IMG/VR virus record: IMGVR_UViG_3300044639_000931
Span: 1-25,839 of that record
Direction: 5' to 3' (one strand)
Length of the DNA: 25,839 bases
Source: a virus
Shown: positions 12,567-19,512 of the stretch, in pieces
How the letters are laid out: the number at the start of each line of letters is the position of its first letter
Numbering within the stretch: the first letter of the stretch is position 1
Notes under the pieces: generated by a model
The model's input: only the letters and a program-made list of their open reading frames with translations
Told to the model about the DNA's origin: nothing
The model's database searches: none
Translations under genes and position numbers: made by a program

Positions 12567-12892
12567 AATGGTGGCTCTTCTAAGATTGTATTCTCAATTT
12601 GAACCTCATTTGTCACTGGCTCAATTCTCCACGCATCTAATGACACAAAGTTACTTACTATTTGAGTCGTTGGATTAGTCCAGTCACGACCATTTAGATT
12701 ACAACTTACATTAACTTCATCATTCACTTTGAATTTGTCCAATAAAGCACATTTATCTTTCGTTACCTGAACTTTAAACGTGTTTGGGTACGTTTCATTT
12801 GTTAATACTTTAAATTCTCTTTTTGAAAAACTTTCACTTACTACTATCGTTTCGTTGATGCCAACAATACGACCTTTAATTTCAATGTTCAT
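12563..12892 (-). CDS. DUF3127-like OB-fold protein, probable ssDNA-binding protein
   Basis: The 109-residue protein matches the Bacteroidetes DUF3127 layout: IEIKGRIVGINET, then KREFKVLTNETYPNTFKVQ, CALLDKFKVNDEVNV and NLNGRDWTNP, ending with a WRIEP strand and an acidic tail with EEPPF. DUF3127 proteins are small OB-fold proteins thought to act as single-stranded-DNA-binding proteins. The acidic, Pro/Phe-containing end recalls the SSB C-terminal tip that recruits partners. It shares the unit with an ERF annealing protein, the common SSB/annealase pairing. Binding itself is inferred. Confidence 0.75.
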   Translation of the reverse strand: MNIEIKGRIVGINETIVVSESFSKREFKVLTNETYPNTFKVQVTKDKCALLDKFKVNDEVNVSCNLNGRDWTNPTTQIVSNFVSLDAWRIEPVTNEVQIENTILEEPPF

Positions 12893-13061
12893 ACTTATTT
12901 ATTATTATTTGTTTGTTAATATACTCCTCAATAGTTCCTGTTGTGTCTATGTATAATGATTCATTACGTTCATTAATACGATAGTTTTTACTTTCTTTTT
13001 TATGTCGGAACTGCAAAACTAGTACAATTCCGACACAAGGCAATATTAATATTTTAAACAT
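12882..13061 (-). CDS. Small membrane-anchored protein (59 residues)
   Basis: A 59-codon frame fills the gap between two genes. It begins MFKILILPCVGIVLVLQFRHKK: one hydrophobic segment of about 16 residues followed by a basic stop-transfer cluster, so an N-terminal membrane anchor with the rest (about 38 charged residues) in the cytosol is likely. The LILPC sequence could alternatively be a lipobox, though the Pro makes it atypical. It overlaps the upstream gene by 8 bases and the DUF3127-like gene by 11. Confidence 0.58.
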   Translation of the reverse strand: MFKILILPCVGIVLVLQFRHKKESKNYRINERNESLYIDTTGTIEEYINKQIIINKYEH

Positions 13062-13554
13062 TCTTAACCATTATAGACGACTTGCTAAATGTTATAATAG
13101 GTCTTTGCAACACTTCTCCGGTGCTTTCATCTAAGCTACTAACTTTTGAAAGTGCCACTTGTTTATATTTGTCTTCAATTTCTTTAAGATTATCTTTTGC
13201 AATTTTCCACTCCTCAATGTCTGAGAAATCAATCATTCTACGTCCTTCAACTTTTGTAATCATTTTAGAACCGTATTTAAAACTTTTTTCAGTTCTGTTT
13301 TCAGCTTCCTCAATTGCTAGTTCCTGAACTTCTCTATTAACTTTGTCGGCTATATCTTTAACTTCCTTAGATATAGTGTATAGGCTCAAAGCGTCCAATT
13401 CTCCATTTCTTACTGCATTTACCATCATTTCAAAATGATCTTGTAATGTTATTACAGTTGCTTCGGTAACTACACTTAAATGAAACGGGTTTTCAGTTGG
13501 TGTATTTTCCCAATGCATTTGTGCTTCTCTGTCGATGTCGTTTAAATTTTCCAT
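13054..13554 (-). CDS. Coiled-coil phage protein in the recombination block
   Basis: The 166-residue product is mostly helical and charged. Residues 40-85 form a Leu/Val-spaced helix (ISKEVKDIADKVNREVQELAIEEAE), followed by EEWKIAKDNLKEIEDKYKQVAL and a conserved-looking DESTGEVLQRP turn near the end. It has the look of Gp157-like or Gam-like host-nuclease-modulating phage proteins, but I cannot confirm either. The position between ERF and the SSB-like gene supports a recombination or DNA-protection role. Confidence 0.55.
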   Translation of the reverse strand: MENLNDIDREAQMHWENTPTENPFHLSVVTEATVITLQDHFEMMVNAVRNGELDALSLYTISKEVKDIADKVNREVQELAIEEAENRTEKSFKYGSKMITKVEGRRMIDFSDIEEWKIAKDNLKEIEDKYKQVALSKVSSLDESTGEVLQRPIITFSKSSIMVKNV

Positions 13555-13559
13555 CTTAT

Positions 13560-13952
13560 TTAATATTTAATTTTAATTAAGCCCCATAAAATTGATACTT
13601 CTTTTTTTATTTTTATTTCTGCTACTTTTTTAGCTCGTACTATTTTTTTATTTCTAATTGACTTTAGATTAGATAGTTTACTTGATCTATATAAACTAGA
13701 TTCAACAATTAATGTTCTAGCCATTTGCGGATTTGGAATTGAGGTTTTCCATTTGTATAAACTACTAATTTTGTCACCTTTTTTTTCTAACCATCCTAAT
13801 CTTGTTAAAACTACAAAGCACTGGCAACTAACTTTATGCTTTAAAACTACCTCGCTTTGAGTTATTTTAGTGAATTTTTTGTTACTTAATTTATAAACGT
13901 CCTCTAAAAATCTTAAATTTCTATCAATTCTTTCTTGTGTTATTTCTCTCAT
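13560..13952 (-). CDS. Winged-helix-like DNA-binding protein
   Basis: The 130-residue protein has a winged-helix pattern: a helix (LEDVYKLSNKKF), a KHKVSCQCFVVLTRLGWLEKKGDKI section typical of recognition helix plus wing, and a Trp-containing SLYKWKTSIPNPQMARTL. The second half is very basic. Similar proteins occur in Bacteroidetes phages and mobile elements next to recombination genes. It starts 2 bases or so after the ERF stop. DNA binding is a reasonable inference; a repressor role is not shown. Confidence 0.6.
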   Translation of the reverse strand: MREITQERIDRNLRFLEDVYKLSNKKFTKITQSEVVLKHKVSCQCFVVLTRLGWLEKKGDKISSLYKWKTSIPNPQMARTLIVESSLYRSSKLSNLKSIRNKKIVRAKKVAEIKIKKEVSILWGLIKIKY

Positions 13953-13953
13953 T

Positions 13954-14466
13954 TTATTTACTTTTTTCGATTAATAATTTTTCAATTTCATTACTTACAT
14001 TGTACTTAGCTTTGATCTGTTCCAATGTTCCTTTACCTTCTTTAAGTGCGTCTACGCACCTTACAAAATTACTAGATCCAACTTGTAAAACTTCTTTAAC
14101 GATTGGTTGTGGTTGACTTGCTCTATGTCCGTCGTCATCATCCGCCATTAAAGATAAAATTGCCGAAATTTGATAACGACGATAATAAGTTATTTGAGAT
14201 CCGAGAGCTTGGGCTGTTAAATTAGGACTTAAGTCTATATTACTTTCAATCATTTCACCGCTATCAATATCTATTATTTGAGTATGTACTTTACCATCTT
14301 TAATCGGTTGTAGTAAGATCAAACCTTTTTCTAATAAGATTGGCTCAACTGCATTAATTAAAGCATTTAAATCGGCATAAGTATTTTTGAAATGTGGGTT
14401 AGTTTTATTCTTAGATACTTTACCTATCTCTTTTTTAGCCTCGTGTATTTTTGCGTAAATTTTCAT
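13954..14466 (-). CDS. ERF family single-strand annealing protein
   Basis: The 170-residue protein has the ERF hallmarks: a start rich in Lys (KEIGKVSKNKTNPHFKNTYADL), a strand phrase LLQPIKDGKVHTQI, and the diagnostic GSQITYYRRYQISAILSLM with DDDDG (about 89-113). ERF proteins anneal complementary single strands for phage recombination and for circularising or repairing genomes. The C-terminal 50 residues are the variable tail. It shares an operon with an SSB-like protein and is coupled to the gene upstream by ATGA. High confidence in family. Confidence 0.9.
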   Translation of the reverse strand: MKIYAKIHEAKKEIGKVSKNKTNPHFKNTYADLNALINAVEPILLEKGLILLQPIKDGKVHTQIIDIDSGEMIESNIDLSPNLTAQALGSQITYYRRYQISAILSLMADDDDGHRASQPQPIVKEVLQVGSSNFVRCVDALKEGKGTLEQIKAKYNVSNEIEKLLIEKSK

Positions 14467-14666
14467 AATTTCTCGTAAATCAAATTTATAACCTCCTCTA
14501 TTTGTTTTTCTGAAAATATATCAGTTACATCAATATCCTGAATGTATACCGTTAAGTCTTCAATATCGCCACCTTCCTCAGGTTGATACATTGTTGCTGG
14601 CACATATTGGTCGATGCTAAATTCACATCCTAACTCAATGTCTAAGTATTTTACGTAAGTTTTCAT
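14463..14666 (-). CDS. Small acidic early protein, unknown function
   Basis: The 67-residue product is strongly acidic (YQPEEGGDIEDLTVYIQDIDVTDIF), starts MKTYVKYLDIELG and ends with an amphipathic helix. Its leader (AACAACTAAAATT before ATG) copies that of other early genes. The high negative charge would fit a DNA mimic or host-protein inhibitor, but size and lack of motif make this speculative. Its stop overlaps the ERF ATG (ATGA). Confidence 0.6.
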   Translation of the reverse strand: MKTYVKYLDIELGCEFSIDQYVPATMYQPEEGGDIEDLTVYIQDIDVTDIFSEKQIEEVINLIYEKL

Positions 14667-14670
14667 AATT

Positions 14671-14877
14671 TTAGTTGTTTAAAAATTCCTCAATTTTATA
14701 ATCTAATCTTTCAGCGATTAATTCATTTTTTTCTTCACCTTCTAAGTCACTCCATTGATCGAATAGTTGACTATCAGTTGTGAACACTTTAAATGTTTGA
14801 CCGTCTGTAAACTCAATGTTAATTGTCCATTGTCCGTAACCTTGTCTTTTAAATTCTGTGTTGTAAATCGTTTTCAT
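14671..14877 (-). CDS. First early gene, small protein of unknown function
   Basis: The 68-residue product (MKTIYNTEFKRQGYGQWTINI) is beta-rich in the first half and acidic-helical in the second (LEGEEKNELIAERLDYKIEEFL). It is the first gene after the promoter at 14909-14916 and so likely among the first phage proteins made. Similar small proteins with a GxGQWxIxI front are common in phages, with no function known to me. Confidence 0.62.
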   Translation of the reverse strand: MKTIYNTEFKRQGYGQWTINIEFTDGQTFKVFTTDSQLFDQWSDLEGEEKNELIAERLDYKIEEFLNN

Positions 14878-14908
14878 AATTTTTGTTTTTAGTAATTGTT
14901 ATCTTCGA

Positions 14909-14939
14909 CAAATATACATATTCTTTTTTAATTATACAC
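14909..14939 (-). promoter_or_regulatory. Host-type early promoter (-7 TATATTTG)
   Basis: TATATTTG (14916-14909, minus strand) is a perfect TAnnTTTG element, preceded by AAAAAAGAATATG, which is almost the same as at the 12044 promoter. The -33 element is weak: a GTG/TGT where TTG is expected. The leader to the ATG at 14877 contains AACAATTACTAAAAACAAA. Confidence 0.7.
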
Positions 14940-14962
14940 TAGTAAATTTAAATTATTTTAAA

Positions 14963-14998
14963 TAAAAAAAGTGAGATAGTTTTAATTACCTCACTTTT
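14963..14998 (-). terminator. Rho-independent terminator closing the late/lysis operon
   Basis: Arms 14987-14998 and 14967-14978 form a 12-bp stem (AAAAGTGAGGTA type, one G-U) around an 8-base loop, followed by a T-run on the minus strand. It lies 44 bases after the endolysin stop and directly before the early promoter, so it separates the late and early regions. Confidence 0.85.
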
Positions 14999-15041
14999 AA
15001 CAACTTAACTAAAACTAAAATATTATGAATTATAAAGATAA

Positions 15042-15509
15042 TTAAATTTTTATTTCAAAGTGCATAAAATCCATATTCTTTTCAATTCCTAGTGAAATAA
15101 ATCCATGTTTGTAGAAAATATCAATCATAGCTTTATATTCTGGACGGGCAAATCTCGCAGTTCTTGAAGTTTCATGTAATGTATTTCTTGCAGGATCTAA
15201 ATCAATAGCTATTCCCCAAGCATGTTTTGACCATGAACTACCACCTCTCATTTTTCTATAGTTGAAACAACCCCCAAATAAATCAATACCTAGTTCTTTT
15301 ATTTTATCATGTCCGTAGTGAGCTAATAATTCATTAAAAACGGCTTTTAAATTAGATGCTATCAATTTATGACATCTTACTTTTGAAGTTGTTGTATCTA
15401 AGTCCCAAGCTATTCTCAAAGGGTATGGAGTTACTATAGTTTCTAAATATCCATCTCCTGTAATGTTTGGAGTGCCGTATTTTTTTATCGCTTGTTGTGT
15501 CGTTAACAT
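15042..15509 (-). CDS. M15-family peptidase endolysin (VanY/D-Ala-D-Ala carboxypeptidase-like)
   Basis: The 155-residue protein carries the zinc ligands of M15 peptidases: [13 protein letters not shown] gives His96 and Asp103, and MDFMHFEI gives His150 with the catalytic acid just before it. [10 protein letters not shown] (81-90) is the usual substrate-side phrase. Such phage enzymes cut the peptide bridges of peptidoglycan at the end of infection. There is no signal peptide or binding domain, so release depends on the holin-like protein encoded 3 bases upstream. Function is well supported by motif and context. Confidence 0.9.
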   Translation of the reverse strand: MLTTQQAIKKYGTPNITGDGYLETIVTPYPLRIAWDLDTTTSKVRCHKLIASNLKAVFNELLAHYGHDKIKELGIDLFGGCFNYRKMRGGSSWSKHAWGIAIDLDPARNTLHETSRTARFARPEYKAMIDIFYKHGFISLGIEKNMDFMHFEIKI

Positions 15510-15512
15510 ACC

Positions 15513-15701
15513 TTAAATTTTAGTTAATTTAGCTATTGCCGTTGCTGTCGCTCCAATTGTTACCATAACCCCACCGATCATAGCTGTAGCGGGCAAAGTT
15601 ATTAAACCACCACCAATTAAACCTACAATTATTCCTAAATGTATAACTTTTTTAAAGAAGTGTGGCGTCTCAGCGTTCCATCGTTTATTTATCTCTCTCA
15701 T
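15513..15701 (-). CDS. Holin-like membrane protein
   Basis: The 62-residue protein has a charged N-terminus (MREINKRWNAETPHFFKK), then two hydrophobic segments at about 20-37 and 39-58 (VIHLGIIVGLIGGGLITLP, MIGGVMVTIGATATAIA), then a short basic end. Two membrane helices, small size and position directly before the endolysin gene are the usual marks of a class II-type holin. No sequence family is recognised with certainty. Confidence 0.75.
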   Translation of the reverse strand: MREINKRWNAETPHFFKKVIHLGIIVGLIGGGLITLPATAMIGGVMVTIGATATAIAKLTKI

Positions 15702-15715
15702 ATTATATTTATTTA

Positions 15716-16333
15716 TTATTGTACTAAAATATTACCGATCTCATTAGTTAAACTCTTAAATTCTTTATAATCAAAGTCACAATTATTATTATTTTTTACA
15801 AAATCTAAGCCCAAATATGCCACGAATTTACCATCCTTAAAATATGGAGCTATATACACGCTTTTTATTCCTTGTCGATTAAGTGCTATATATGTACTCG
15901 TTTCTTTAATGTCTTTAATATCTGAATAAATCATTCTATCCAACATAACTTGTTGAAGAAAATTAGGGAATAAAGAAACAGGTAAATTTTGCAAGTTTTG
16001 AGCTTCTGAACTTATACCATTTGCGCAAACTTCAAAGGACATCGAAGTGTGATTTCTATGAGTATTATCATAGTACATTATACTATTACTAAATTGGAAA
16101 ATATATGCCCTATCACCTCCATATTTAAGCATCAAATTGTTTAGCATTTGCTGAATTAAAACGTTGTTATTAATGTCCTCTTTAACCAGGTCCTCAGTTT
16201 CAATCTTTTTTTCAACTACCTTAGTTATTAAGGGTTGGTATGAATAAAGCACTAACCCCACGAATAGAAGGATTAGTGCTATATTTTTCATTTTCCGTAA
16301 TTCTGAAAGTATTGATTTTATATTGCTTATCAT
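15716..16333 (-). CDS. Membrane-anchored protein with GAF-like domain, lysis-cassette neighbour
   Basis: The 205-residue protein has one N-terminal membrane helix (about 17-34, NIALILLFVGLVLYSYQP). The soluble domain starts with NNLMLKYGGDRAYIFQFSNS and continues with MSFEVCANGISSE, LPVSLFPNFLQQVM, GIKSVYIAPYFKDGKFVAYLGLDFV. That order of strands is GAF-like: a sensory fold with a ligand pocket. A phage protein of this kind next to holin and endolysin genes could sense or delay lysis, or act as a spanin-like factor; both are inference. The gene overlaps the one upstream by ATGA and lies 14 bases before the holin start. Confidence 0.65.
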   Translation of the reverse strand: MISNIKSILSELRKMKNIALILLFVGLVLYSYQPLITKVVEKKIETEDLVKEDINNNVLIQQMLNNLMLKYGGDRAYIFQFSNSIMYYDNTHRNHTSMSFEVCANGISSEAQNLQNLPVSLFPNFLQQVMLDRMIYSDIKDIKETSTYIALNRQGIKSVYIAPYFKDGKFVAYLGLDFVKNNNNCDFDYKEFKSLTNEIGNILVQ

Positions 16334-16551
16334 TGTATTATTTCAGTTAATGTTATTTCAATTGGTTCGCCTAAAATAACCTCTAAACTTTCATCATAAA
16401 TAATATAATAAAAGTTATCTAAATTTGAAAATTTGTAATTACACCAATGATTTGTAATGCAATTTTCTTTTGGATAACCGTAATGATTATCACATTGATA
16501 AACTGCATTTTCCGCTTGAATTTCTGTTGTATATATATATCCTAACATCAT
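16330..16551 (-). CDS. Small late protein, unknown function
   Basis: The 73-residue product (MMLGYIYTTEIQAENAVYQC) has three Cys residues (CDNHYG, ENCITNHWCN) and several aromatic residues, with acidic strands towards the end. It is made between the tail-fibre-like gene and the GAF-like gene, with one-base and ATGA overlaps. Small proteins in this slot are often fibre chaperones or virion parts, but nothing here decides it. Confidence 0.55.
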   Translation of the reverse strand: MMLGYIYTTEIQAENAVYQCDNHYGYPKENCITNHWCNYKFSNLDNFYYIIYDESLEVILGEPIEITLTEIIQ

Positions 16552-17402
16552 TAATATATTGAATAGTGAGTATTTATTGCTGTATTAATTCCTGAAATAT
16601 TAGTTATTTGATCGTTTCTGTACATAATTATTTCACTAAAAAAAACACTCTGAGCATGGCCACCTGTTAGCATGTAAGACATATCGCAACCGACAACACT
16701 AGTACCTGTTAAAGTTGATACTAATGAATTATTTACATACATTTTTCTTGAAGTAGTCCAAGTGTTAGTTACTGATATTAATTTCGGAGCGTTTATTCCA
16801 ATTGTTGTTGAAAAATAATTGTCTCCAATCGCCTGAGTTCCGCCATAATCTAGCCATAAATAACCAGAGCCTTGACCTAAGAAATTAATTATATTACCCG
16901 TTGCGCTTTTTTCGTAAACTGCAAAAAATGAAAAGTTATTACCATCAAATTGCAAAGTCCCTGAAAGATTAATTGTAGTAAGATTTAAGTATTTATTTGA
17001 AGTAAAGGCAATTGTAGGTTTACCCAACTTTAAATTAACAACTCCAGAAGTAACTATAACAGGTTGATTTGCTGCAATTGTTTGCACCATAGTTTTATTA
17101 GTAACACCTGGAAAATATGGATTATTGTTTGAAGTGTCACCACTCTGATTGTACCAAGTTGTGACAAATCCATCTCCAGCACCAACAAACAAAAGAAGAG
17201 AAATAGTATCTAAATTTCCAGATCCGTTAAATCCTATATCCTGCTCAGTATTATCCAGGCTTCTACGTACACGAATACAATTGCCTGTATATGCTGTTCT
17301 TAATTTTCTTAAAGAATAACCCACGGTAGCATTTGTATAAGTGTCTAATATTAGCGAAGGAGGCAAACTTCCTTCTATTTGACTTCTATAATATCTACTC
17401 AT
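16551..17402 (-). CDS. AbfB-like carbohydrate-active fibre protein (LamG-like C-terminus)
   Basis: Residues 28-90 read VGYSLRKLRTAYTGNCIRVR, RSLDNTEQDIGF and FVTTWYNQSGD, the phrases that open the alpha-L-arabinofuranosidase B catalytic-domain family found in many Bacteroidetes and phage adhesins. Residues about 100-283 form a jelly-roll of the concanavalin/LamG kind (FSFFAVYEKSATGNIINFLG, TTSRKMYVNNSLVSTL, FFSEIIMYRND). The 283-residue protein is probably the receptor-contacting or polysaccharide-binding tip of the tail apparatus, following two fibre genes. Catalytic residues could not be confirmed, so it may bind sugars without cutting them. Confidence 0.72.
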   Translation of the reverse strand: MSRYYRSQIEGSLPPSLILDTYTNATVGYSLRKLRTAYTGNCIRVRRSLDNTEQDIGFNGSGNLDTISLLLFVGAGDGFVTTWYNQSGDTSNNNPYFPGVTNKTMVQTIAANQPVIVTSGVVNLKLGKPTIAFTSNKYLNLTTINLSGTLQFDGNNFSFFAVYEKSATGNIINFLGQGSGYLWLDYGGTQAIGDNYFSTTIGINAPKLISVTNTWTTSRKMYVNNSLVSTLTGTSVVGCDMSYMLTGGHAQSVFFSEIIMYRNDQITNISGINTAINTHYSIY

Positions 17403-17403
17403 A

Positions 17404-18525
17404 TTAAGATGGTTTTGTTATCCAATATTCAACTCTAGTCGAGCTTACCCACTCAGCAAAGATAACATTCAATGTAGACGTTGTATAAGTAGCAGTTCCC
17501 ATTTTAACCCACCCAGCAGGGAAAGTTGGTGCAACCGTATGATTGTGGTATATTTTCTGAACTATTCCAATTTTCGCACTTGTTAAACTATCAGTAATAT
17601 TTGAACTTGAAGGACTTGCAACTGAATTGTAAACTTGTGGAACTATAAAAGAAATAACGCTCCCCGTTGTTGCTGTTGTATAAGGTTGGTATGTACTTAA
17701 ATCTTGGTCGCCTGTATTCGTTCCACTTGAAGTCCCTGAGAAAGTACCACTTTGTGTCGCTAAACTTCCCAAACCTAAATTAGTTCGTGCAGTTGTTGTA
17801 TTGGTTAAATCGCTTAAATTATTAGCTTTAAAAAGTAAAGTACTTAAGTCTTGATCTCCTGTGTTACTTCCTGAAAGTGTAGTTATTCCTAACTTTGTTT
17901 TTATAGTTGTAACCGTTTCATCACCTGTATTTGTTCCGCTTGTATTACTTAATACAGTACCTTCATCAGTTGTTATTAATCTTAAATCGTTTGTATCTCT
18001 AACTATTCTATAAGATACTTTAAAAGGATTTTGATTAATTAATGTACAAATAACATAATTGTCTACATTTATTTTATAATCTAATGAATCCTGAGCTTTA
18101 ATAAATTCACTTGAAAATGTAGGTATTGAACTATGATTGTGAATTAATAAAGATTGTGTATTAACATTTAATGTGCCAACTCCTGTTTGAACGGTTATGT
18201 TTCCTGTTAACCCTATAAATTTACCACTTATATCAGTATCAGCATGAATGAATTTTTTATCAAATCTTATCGCTGTGCTAGTGTTTTGAGAACTAGATAA
18301 ACTATCATATTCTTTTAATTTTTCAAAAACAGCGTCTTCGCTTGGACTTTTACTAGTAATTCCATCTGTAATAGTTTGCGAAACTACTGTTCCCAACAAT
18401 TGCGCCCCTGTAACACTCTTTAAATCGTAATCGGTGCCATTATTCACACCAACTATTAATAAATCTGTATTACCTAAAGCCGAACCTTTTGGAGTTAACT
18501 CCGATATTTTTTTAACTATTGCCAT
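17404..18525 (-). CDS. Tail fibre protein with ISELTP anchor and GTNTGD repeats
   Basis: The 373-residue protein starts MAIVKKISELTPKGSALGNTDLLIVG, an anchor shared with the next gene upstream. Residues 51-70 (TITDGITSKSPSEDAVFEKL) and 236-253 (NLSDLTNTTTARTNLGLG) are standard phage fibre linker phrases. SGTNTGD-type repeats occur at about 196, 218 and 267. The C-terminal 100 residues are beta-rich and may be the receptor end or a chaperone-like tip. It assembles on the baseplate or tail tip. The stop/start junction with the upstream gene is a one-base overlap. Confidence 0.82.
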   Translation of the reverse strand: MAIVKKISELTPKGSALGNTDLLIVGVNNGTDYDLKSVTGAQLLGTVVSQTITDGITSKSPSEDAVFEKLKEYDSLSSSQNTSTAIRFDKKFIHADTDISGKFIGLTGNITVQTGVGTLNVNTQSLLIHNHSSIPTFSSEFIKAQDSLDYKINVDNYVICTLINQNPFKVSYRIVRDTNDLRLITTDEGTVLSNTSGTNTGDETVTTIKTKLGITTLSGSNTGDQDLSTLLFKANNLSDLTNTTTARTNLGLGSLATQSGTFSGTSSGTNTGDQDLSTYQPYTTATTGSVISFIVPQVYNSVASPSSSNITDSLTSAKIGIVQKIYHNHTVAPTFPAGWVKMGTATYTTSTLNVIFAEWVSSTRVEYWITKPS

Positions 18526-18974
18526 TATTTAATTATTTTAATTTCGATTTGACTATCTAATAATAAACCATTTGTTAAAACCCCCAAACTACTGTAAGTA
18601 GAAACTCTAAACTTAGTTGTTGAAGTTCTAAAAATTGAGTAAAATCCAATAGTTCCACTACCTAAAGAAATTTGTAAAAATGTTTTATTTAAAGTTAGTT
18701 CAGCACTTGACAAAGTAGCTTCGTATATTCCTGTGCTAATATATGTCCAAGTAATTGTTGATGTTAATTCTGAATAACTATAATTAACCGTTGGCGCACT
18801 TGTAGATGTTTGAGTAATACTAGATAAATATCTTTTAAAAGGATTTACTTTTGCACCTGTAATACTTTTTGTTGAATAAATACCATCTGCTAATTGAGAT
18901 ATAACCATCAAGTCTGTGTCTTGAATAGTTACCGTAGATGCTGTAAGTTCCGATATTCTTTTTTCTAAAGCCAT
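18525..18974 (-). CDS. Short fibre protein with ISELT anchor
   Basis: The 149-residue protein begins MALEKRISELTASTVTIQDTDLMVIS and contains STKSITGAKV, matching the anchor of the next fibre gene (ISELTP, TDLLIV, LKSVTGAQL). The rest is a beta-rich, Ser/Thr-rich domain (SYSELTSTITWTYISTGIYE) of jelly-roll or immunoglobulin character. It is the first gene after the CGTTAA element at 18981-19007, so it probably starts its own late transcript. A virion fibre or head-decoration role fits; the exact place on the virion is unknown. Confidence 0.72.
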   Translation of the reverse strand: MALEKRISELTASTVTIQDTDLMVISQLADGIYSTKSITGAKVNPFKRYLSSITQTSTSAPTVNYSYSELTSTITWTYISTGIYEATLSSAELTLNKTFLQISLGSGTIGFYSIFRTSTTKFRVSTYSSLGVLTNGLLLDSQIEIKIIK

Positions 18975-18980
18975 TATTCT

Positions 18981-19007
18981 TTAACGTATTTATTAATTAT
19001 TTGTATT
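18981..19007 (-). promoter_or_regulatory. Candidate phage late promoter (AATACAAAT-N12-CGTTAA), copy 3
   Basis: On the minus strand AATACAAAT (19007-18999), 12 bases, CGTTAA (18986-18981), then 6 bases and the ATG at 18974. It is one of three near-identical elements. AATAC to CGTT spacing is 16, as in ECF sigma promoters. Confidence 0.6.
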
Positions 19008-19510
19008 TAATCTAGATACCAACTTGTTAGATCAGTTCTAAATTTTGGTTGAACGTCCTCGTCTATTGAAAGTAAATACTCAGGAAACAAAGTATAGTTA
19101 AATTGCATATACTTTAAAAATCTTTCAGCGTAGTTTTCTGCTATAACCCTATGCTTTTCAACTAAATAATCTACTTCGTTTTTACTAACTACTTCGCTAT
19201 TTTCCGCACTATGTTTGTACACACCTTTTGAAGTAATTGAATAGGCTATAAATGGTAGCATCTCAACGGCACTAAAGTGAATTAGCATAGGTTTTATATA
19301 AATATCAATTAAGTTGCTATAATCACTTGTTAACGTGTTATTTTGATAGTCTGTAAGTAACTTTGTTAATAGATTACTACCTAAATATTGCTGAATGTAA
19401 ATGTCCTGTGAAATTGATATGAAGTGCATCATCTTATCAGGATCGACTGAACCATTTAAGGCGGTAAACTTTACCAAATCTTTGTTTGAAATTAAAAGTA
19501 CTTTAGCCAT
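19007..19510 (-). CDS. DUF6712-like head-tail connector protein
   Basis: The 167-residue protein is mainly helical. It starts with AKVLLISNKDLVKFTALNGSVDPDKMMHFI and ISQDIYIQQYLGSNLLTKLL, which match the phage connector proteins of the DUF6712/gp6-like group in Bacteroidetes phages. The C-terminal part includes YAERFLKYMQFN and a FRTDLTSWYLD end. Its position directly after the portal gene supports a neck ring role: joining the portal to the tail. Family name is from phrase similarity, not a search. Confidence 0.68.
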   Translation of the reverse strand: MAKVLLISNKDLVKFTALNGSVDPDKMMHFISISQDIYIQQYLGSNLLTKLLTDYQNNTLTSDYSNLIDIYIKPMLIHFSAVEMLPFIAYSITSKGVYKHSAENSEVVSKNEVDYLVEKHRVIAENYAERFLKYMQFNYTLFPEYLLSIDEDVQPKFRTDLTSWYLD

Positions 19511-19512
19511 AA

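Noticed and set aside
15702-15729. Possible fourth copy of the late element before the holin-like gene (GTACAATAATAAATAAATA)
   Set aside because: It resembles the first half and spacer of the element but lacks CGTTAA and its spacing, so it is likely chance in AT-rich DNA.
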